Below, piece by piece: positions 58,308-64,000 of a stretch of 64,000 nt of DNA (the stretch's first letter is position 1; every line of letters begins with the position of its first letter). The DNA comes from Acholoe squamosa (taxonomy: Eukaryota > Annelida > Polychaeta > Phyllodocida > Polynoidae), in NCBI GenBank assembly GCA_949317995.1, contig OX439040.1:53478089-53542088 (forward strand), read 5' to 3'. Under the pieces are notes generated by a model. The model worked only from the letters and a program-made list of their open reading frames with translations. It ran no database searches and was not told where the DNA came from. A program made the translations under genes and the position numbers.

Positions 58308-61300
58308 CTATATGTACTTATATAAGTTTGATTCTTTGAGGAAGTTCAGGAGTTCTTTTGTTTCTATTGTGTTGAAGACAGCTTTCAGTGTTGTTGCATT
58401 TTTAAGATATTTTCTTCTGTTGCTTGCAGTCCTTCGACAGTTGAGCAAGATATGCTTAACTGTGAGTTCAGTCTTGCATTCTTGGCACATTGGTTGGGCT
58501 TCACGTTTCAGATGGTGTTCGTGTGTAAGCCTTGTGTGGCCAATTCGTAGACGTGTTAGTTTCACTTCGTCTGATCTGGATAGTTTTCTTTTTTCACCCT
58601 TTCCTTTCAGTTGAGGCTGAATGGAGTGTAGCTTGTTCTCATGCTGCTTCTTCCAGTCAGCTTGCCATTTCAGTTTCACATATTTCTTGATGGTTGATGT
58701 CAGGTCCGTGTGTGGGATTGGCACTTCTCGAGGTGTCAGTTTCAGTGCTGACTTTGCCGCTTCATCTGCTGCCTCGTTTCCGTCTATGCCAATATGGCTC
58801 GGCAGCCAGCAGAAAACCACATCTTTCTTTGCTTTCTCAAGGTTGTTGGTTTTGTCCCTGATATCTTGTATCAAAGGATTGTTTGGTTCATATTGGTTCA
58901 TTGCTTCAAGGCATGACTTGGAGTCTGACAGAGCAATGAATTTCTGGTGAGTTGATATCTTGGCATATTCTAGAGCATGTAGCAAGGCGCTAGCCTCTGC
59001 CGTGAAAATGCTGGCTTTGGGATGGAGGCCTCTTTTCAGGTTGCCATATGGCGTGTGTACTCCATAGCCTACTTTGTCACCCTCCTTAGAACCATCTGTG
59101 AACACCTCCAGGTGTTCACTATGGTCTTTTTCTATCCCATGGAGTTGATCTTTAAAGGTCACTGAGTCTGTTTCTGCCTTTTTGTTTTTGCACAGGGTGA
59201 AGATTATCTTTGGTTTCATTTGTAGCCATGGGGGATTATCGGGTGGTTTTATCTCCCTGGTTTTGATCACATCTAATTTTGCTGCTTTCATAGGTCTTTT
59301 CACTCTGTACGAGTATGGTTGGGTCATGTTCGGTTTTTTCCTGTACACTGAATTGTTTTCGGTGAACAGTGTCTCATATGTTGGGTTTCTTTTATTTGAT
59401 CTTACTTTAACTGCGTACTGCATAGACAGCATTTCTCGCCTAAGCTCAAGGGGGGCGATGTTTGCCTCCACCTCTAGACTTTTTCCTGGAGATGTACGGA
59501 ATGCCCCCAGGCATAATCTCAGTCCCTGGTTCTGGATAGGCTTCAACCTGTCCAAGTAGCTGGGGCAAGCTGATCCATATACGATAGAGCCATAGTCTAG
59601 TCTTGACTGGATGTAGGCCCTGTATAAGATCAGTAATGTTTCTTTGTCGGCACCCCAGTCGGTGTGGGAAAGCACTTTTAGGAGATTCATGGCTTTTTGA
59701 CATTTCCTCCTCAAGTATTCGATGTGTGGTTTGAAGTTGAGTAGTCTGTCAAATATCAGCCCCAGGAACTTCACTTCTTCTTTGACTTCAAGTGCCGTGT
59801 TCTGGAGGTGGAGCGTTGGTTTTTCTCTACATCCTCTTCTGCGACAGAAGTGGACACAGGTGGTTTTGGTCTGTGAGAACTTGAAGCCGTTTTGGCAGCT
59901 CCAGGTTCCAAGGTGGTTCAGGGCCTGTTAAAGCTTTCTTTCAATAGTTTGAATATGCCTCGATCTGTAGCAAATGACAAAGTCATCCACATACAAAGAG
60001 CAATTGATGTCATTTTGTAAGTTTTTGGTTATTTCATAAATCTTTATGCCAAACAGGGTCACAGAGAGGACACAGCCCTGGGGGACACCCATTTCTTGTT
60101 CTACTCTGTCTGAGAGAGTAGTGCCAAGGCGTACACTGAATACTCTGTTGGCAAGAAATTTTGATACAAACATGGGAAGCCTTCCACGGAGCCCTAGTTT
60201 GTGAATGTCTTTCAGGATTCCATGTTTCCATGTGGTGTCATAGGCCTTCTCTAGGTCGAAGAAGATGGCAACCACATGTTCATTATTTGCAAATCCCTTT
60301 CTGATGTAACTTTCTAACCTGACAAGATGGTCTGTCGTGCTACGATTTTTCCGGAATCCTGACTGAAGTGGATTCATGAGATCATTAGACTCAAGGTACC
60401 ACATCAGTCGGTTGTTCACCATTCTTTCCATAGTTTTGGCAAGGCAGCTTGTCATTGCTATGGGTCTATAGTTACAGGCTTCACTGTGGTCTTTTCCTGG
60501 TTTGGGGATGGGTACGACCAATGCCTCTGCCCAAGATCTGGGATATTTCCCATTTACCCAGATATCATTCAAGATATCCAGTAGCAGGTTCAGTTGATTG
60601 GCAGGGAGATGTTTCAGCATTTGGTAGTGGATCTCATCCGGTCCTGGGCTCGAGTCTTTTGAGCCATTCAGTGCATGTTTCAATTCACCAATGTTAAAAG
60701 TTAGGTTATAGTTCTCTTTATTATCTGAGGAGAAGTTGGGTTTGTGTAGTTCTTCTCTTTCTTTATGTCTCAGGAATGTGTGGCTGCAGTTTTCAATCGA
60801 CGAGGTTTTGCGGAATTGGTTCGCCAGTGCATTTGCAATTTCTTGCTTTGTTCTTTTGGGTTCGCCCCCAACTCTCAGGTGGTGTATTGTTGGGTTGTTG
60901 GCCTTACCTTTCATTCTATTTACTGCTTGCCAGATCTTTTTCATGGATTTGGACAAGGGGAGAGATTTAACATAATTTTGGAAAGATTCTCTTTTAGTTG
61001 TTTTCAGCGTTAATTTGGTTTTCGCCCTTGTCTGGAGGAAGTTGTACATGTTTTCTGGGATTATGTTGTTGTTAAATTTTCTGAGGGCCCTCTTGCGTTC
61101 CTTCCGAGCTGCTTTGCATTTGTCGTCGTACCATGGACGAGATTTTTTGGAGGGCTTTTTTGATGTTATCGGGATGCTCATCTTGCTTATCTCCAAAAGG
61201 GTATCTGTAAAGTATTGGATGGCGTCCCTCTTCTCAGCCACATGTTCCCATGGCAGGAAGGAAGTTTCACAGAGTTTCTGGAATTCATCCCAGTCAGCTC

Positions 61301-61992
61301 TTTGTATTTTTCATGTTGGGTTCCTTTGGTTGTTGTTGTTATGTTTTTTGAGTTTTTAGGATGATAGGAAAGTGATCACTTCCACAAAGATCATCATGAA
61401 CACTCCATCCATAGTCGGCAAAGATGTTTGGGTGACCTATGGTTAGATCTATATAGCTGTAGGTCCCACTGGCTGGGTGGAGGTATGTGGGTGTTTTATT
61501 GTTGAAGATGCATAATGATTTGCGGTCTAGTATCCTTTCAATAGTTGTCCCCCTTTCATCAAATTTTTGGGATCCCCAGATGGTGTTGTGGGCATTAAAG
61601 TCACCCATGAGGATGTAGGGAGTGGGAAGTTGTTGAATCACTTTGCTTATGTCAGTGTAGAGTATCTTCTCTTTGGGTGGGAGATATATGCAGCAGATGG
61701 TGATTGGCTGATTGATAGTGATGTTTATTGCCACTGCCTGAAGCTCTGTGTCGAGACTAACCTCCCTTTGTGGGTAATTTACTGAGGCCACTCCCCCTGA
61801 TGGTGTTTCTGTTGGAGGTATCTTGGAGTATATGTTGTAGCCCTTCATTTTAAGGGGGCTAGAGTCTGCTACCTTAAGTTCTTGTAGGGATATTGCAGAT
61901 GGTTTGAATTCTGCACAGAGAAGTTCAAGGTCTTCTCTATTGGCTCTAGCACCTCTACAGTTCCATTGTAATATGACCTCGTTATCTTCCAT
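58308..61992 (-). CDS. LINE ORF2: endonuclease, reverse transcriptase, RNase H (two breaks)
   Basis: Minus strand. The AP endonuclease part is 61992-61339 (starts MEDNEVILQWNCRGA; motifs GDFNAH and GSDHFP). Reverse transcriptase is 61241-59928 (AFFDLEKAYDT-like FFDLEKAYDT; active site YVDDF near 59985). The C-terminal part is 59927-58308, with LGAFRTSP and a full RNase H (FTDGSKEGD, EASALLHAL, LSDSKS, GNEAADEAA). A cysteine-containing tail (CQECKTELTVKHILLNC) follows. The frame changes between endonuclease and RT (about 61250-61340), and a TAA at 59928-59930 interrupts after the active-site region. EN-RT-RNase H order points to the I superfamily (I, Nimb and relatives). It nicks target DNA and copies the element RNA in place. 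Confidence 0.9.
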
Positions 61993-63850
61993 TTTTGGTG
62001 GTAGTTTTGTGGTCGGCTGGGCCCGACGCTTCCTTCATTTCATTAGCAAGTACTTTAAATCTGTTGGATGTGTGGGTGATATTTCTATTAATTTTGGTCT
62101 TTACCTGTGCTGTTTTGGCTTTTTCTTGTTTTGTTAGTGTGGTCAGTTCTTTATGTGGTATTTTCTTAGCTGCGAACCTCCCCTGAACCTCCTTGTTGAC
62201 TCTGTGTTGAGAGTTGGGGGAGGCTTTGGGGGGAGGTGGTGGTGACGCAGCCTTTGATGAGAAGGAGCTTGCGGGTGTAGGGATGTTTACCAAGCTTGGT
62301 TCAGAGGGATAGTGTTTATCCCATCCAGTACCTCCTGGGGTGGGCTTGGGGTGTGCCCGGCTTCCTTTGTGGGTCTCTGTGGGCCGAACACCAGAAACTG
62401 GTCGGTTGGAGCCTGATGTTTTTTGGCTAGAACCAGATGATGTAGGCTTATGAGAATCCCTAGAACATTGTCCCGGATTTGGGCTGGGTAGGTGGCATCC
62501 TGATGGTTCGGATACTGAGGCAGGTGACAGTGACCCCTCGAGGGGCCCTGCTGGCACCTGGACGGAACCAGGAAGGTTCCTAGGGGGCATGATGAGAGTG
62601 CCCGTTTTTGTCCCAAAGGTTTGGGTTTGAGCCTTTGGTGGAGGCTGTAGCTCTTCAGCCAGTTCAGACGGTGATAGTGTCTGACATGCCACAGTTTTGC
62701 TGGGTTTGAAAACGTCTGACAATAATGCAGTACGTGTGGTAGTAGGGTTTAGAGCTTGAACAATTTTTCTTGCTTCCGAAAAGGATATCTTTTGATTTAT
62801 ACGTACAGTTTGGATCTTCTTCTCTTCTATAAACTTGGGGCATTTTTTGGAGAAGGCGGGATGGTTTGCACCACAGTTGGTGCAGTGGGGTACCTCCCTA
62901 CATCCTTCTGTTTCATGCTCTTGGTCACACCTTCCGCATCTCTGTCGGTTGTTACATTTTCTCAAAGTGTGTCCAAAACGTTGGCATTTGAAGCAGCGCA
63001 TTGGGTTCGGGATGTATTCTTCTACCCTGATGTTTTGATACGCGCATTTGATGGAATCTGGTGGCGTCGGGCAGTCGAAAGTCAGTACAAAAGTACCAGT
63101 CTCGACTACCTTACCCATCCTTCTCGCCTTCATCTGCTTTGCTTCTGTGACTCCTATATACGACAGGTTCTCGGTAATCTCCTCCTCGGGGGTTCCCACC
63201 AGGTCCCACCAGCGAATGACTCCTTTCGAGGAGTTGAGGGATCTGTGTGGAGAGACTTTTACTGGAGTTCCTGCCATATTGGTCATTTTAAGCAGTCCTA
63301 TGCTGTGAGACTTTTTGTAAGTTTCAATAAGCAAGGTTCCTGCCCTGGTCTTTTTCACACTCTTAGGTATTCCAGCATGGCCTTCCAGAGCCTTACCTAT
63401 GGCAAATGGTGACAGTTTTGCTAGTGTTTCACCCTCTTCACTAGACTCCACAACAAGGAATCTGGGCCAGTTGTGGGCATTGTACTCTTTCCTGCGTCTT
63501 TCTTTTTTGTTGTTGTTTTCTTCTTCCTTGTTGCTTCTTTCTTCACTATTACTGTTTTCTTCATTATTATTGCTTTCTTCATTGTTACTGCTTTCTTTGT
63601 CGTTACTTCTTTCTACATTGTTGCTTCTTTTAGAGGCACTAGCATTTTCGCCAGTGCTCTCACGTGATCTTTTACCGGCCGTGGCGCGGTCTGTTTCTTT
63701 TGTACTTAGGCCCCAGGGGGCTTCTGTTTCAGTTTTTCTTCCAGTAGCTGATAAGCCGTCCTCAGCCTGGTTGCCTACCAAGGGACGTTGCAGTTTGTTT
63801 TCCGTCGGGCCTGCAGCCGACATTGGGGTTGATATGGGTGTGCTTTCCAT
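61982..63850 (-). CDS. LINE ORF1 protein with CCHC zinc knuckles
   Basis: Minus strand, 622 codons, intact. The N-terminus is hydrophilic, with a low-complexity Asn/Ser/Glu-rich part (about residues 75-115). An RNA-binding-like middle follows, then near residue 285 a series of knuckles: CFKCQRFGHTLRKC, CGRCDQEHETEGC and CTNCGANHPAFSKKC. The C-terminal third is Pro/Ser/Thr-rich. This arrangement is known for Jockey, I and Nimb-type LINEs, where ORF1 binds the element RNA. Its stop overlaps the start of ORF2 by 11 nt (shared ATGGAAGATAA). No 5' UTR precedes the start codon. Confidence 0.9.
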   Translation of the reverse strand: MESTPISTPMSAAGPTENKLQRPLVGNQAEDGLSATGRKTETEAPWGLSTKETDRATAGKRSRESTGENASASKRSNNVERSNDKESSNNEESNNNEENSNSEERSNKEEENNNKKERRRKEYNAHNWPRFLVVESSEEGETLAKLSPFAIGKALEGHAGIPKSVKKTRAGTLLIETYKKSHSIGLLKMTNMAGTPVKVSPHRSLNSSKGVIRWWDLVGTPEEEITENLSYIGVTEAKQMKARRMGKVVETGTFVLTFDCPTPPDSIKCAYQNIRVEEYIPNPMRCFKCQRFGHTLRKCNNRQRCGRCDQEHETEGCREVPHCTNCGANHPAFSKKCPKFIEEKKIQTVRINQKISFSEARKIVQALNPTTTRTALLSDVFKPSKTVACQTLSPSELAEELQPPPKAQTQTFGTKTGTLIMPPRNLPGSVQVPAGPLEGSLSPASVSEPSGCHLPSPNPGQCSRDSHKPTSSGSSQKTSGSNRPVSGVRPTETHKGSRAHPKPTPGGTGWDKHYPSEPSLVNIPTPASSFSSKAASPPPPPKASPNSQHRVNKEVQGRFAAKKIPHKELTTLTKQEKAKTAQVKTKINRNITHTSNRFKVLANEMKEASGPADHKTTTKNGR

Positions 63851-64000
63851 GACGATTTAGCGGAACCCCTGATTCAACGTCAACTTGTTGACGTGTTTGT
63901 CGATGGTCTGGTGAACGACAAAATTGCCAGGCCATTAGTTAAGAATACTCCGGCAACCTTAGCCGAGGCGGTACGTACCGCTGCCGGGGAGCATGACTCC

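Larger units (their letters stand above)
57939..63850 (-). mobile_element. I/Nimb-like LINE plus SINE-like 3' piece, one 11-bp target duplication
   Basis: GACGATTTAGC at 57928-57938 and 63851-63861 flanks the insertion exactly. On the minus strand the order is ORF1, ORF2, an A run (58258-58284), then 319 bp of other sequence whose last part (57939-57995) matches the SINE-like copy at 54834. The 5' end is at the ORF1 start codon itself. The element lies within gag of another retrotransposon. Confidence 0.9.
56924..64000 (+). mobile_element. Gag of an LTR retrotransposon, split by two insertions
   Basis: Plus-strand gag is present in three pieces: 56924-57100 (MDGDNVQQQPQAG..., ending DGKPSKFDR), 57620-57938 (WVKQIRKFATTMG..., LEEQLRQRFGETG) and 63851 to the window end (DDLAEPLIQRQ, FVDGL...). 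These are typical Ty3/Gypsy-type capsid-region features. The frame continues across both insertions once they are set aside, so the gag was probably intact when they arrived. The remainder of the element lies beyond the window. I do not see its LTR for certain. Confidence 0.75.

Overview
This is a stretch of animal nuclear DNA. The genes have introns with GT-AG and, in one case, AT-AC ends. There is a cytoplasmic actin gene, and there is no operon structure. The DNA is packed with Ty3/Gypsy elements, non-LTR retrotransposons, SINE-like pieces, terminal-inverted-repeat (TIR) DNA elements and microsatellites. Overall it looks like a marine invertebrate (a lophotrochozoan or an invertebrate deuterostome). 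I cannot name the species from sequence alone.

Host genes. (1) Minus strand, 1019-2799: the last two visible exons of an unrecognised multi-pass membrane protein; the larger exon carries one surplus base. (2) Plus strand, 8518-10440: a possible three-exon gene for a small membrane protein. (3) Plus strand, 29733-41893: an ortholog of LRMDA (leucine-rich melanocyte differentiation associated). Seven coding exons add up in phase to 255 codons including the stop, and intron 3 is a textbook U12-type AT-AC intron. (4) Minus strand, 46613-48890: a complete cytoplasmic actin gene with three coding exons (exactly 376 codons plus stop), a leader exon and a TATA box. (5) Plus strand, about 53617-53694: a CRE/NRF1-like/YY1-like promoter block with a possible tiny first coding exon.

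Mobile DNA. 3524-6310 (minus) is a decayed Ty3/Gypsy pol, split by a TTAA-flanked piggyBac-like MITE. 13067-23564 (minus) is a nearly intact 10.5 kb Ty3/Gypsy element inserted in an AT microsatellite. Downstream of its integrase it carries an unusual third coding region of about 1,080 codons with C2H2 zinc fingers, a Lys/Glu/Arg-rich coiled coil and a proline-rich tail. About 33918-36344 is a 5'-truncated LINE hit by three copies of one TA-flanked MITE family, which also occurs at 39113, 43710 and 50602. Two large members of that family carry an internal satellite of about 85 bp. 56924-64000 (plus) is the gag region of another LTR element. It is split first by a TIR element (57101-57619) and then by an I/Nimb-like LINE joined to a SINE-like 3' piece (57939-63850), bounded by one 11-bp target duplication.

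The remaining DNA holds degenerate tandem repeats (7.5-8.2, 24.8-26.6 and 51.8-52.3 kb), foldback elements and simple repeats. Within LRMDA, an M-box-like E-box lies just upstream of the start codon and a GTCACGTGAC box lies in intron 2. Both are the kind of site used by MITF/TFE factors, which fits a pigment-cell or lysosome-related gene; that link is inference.
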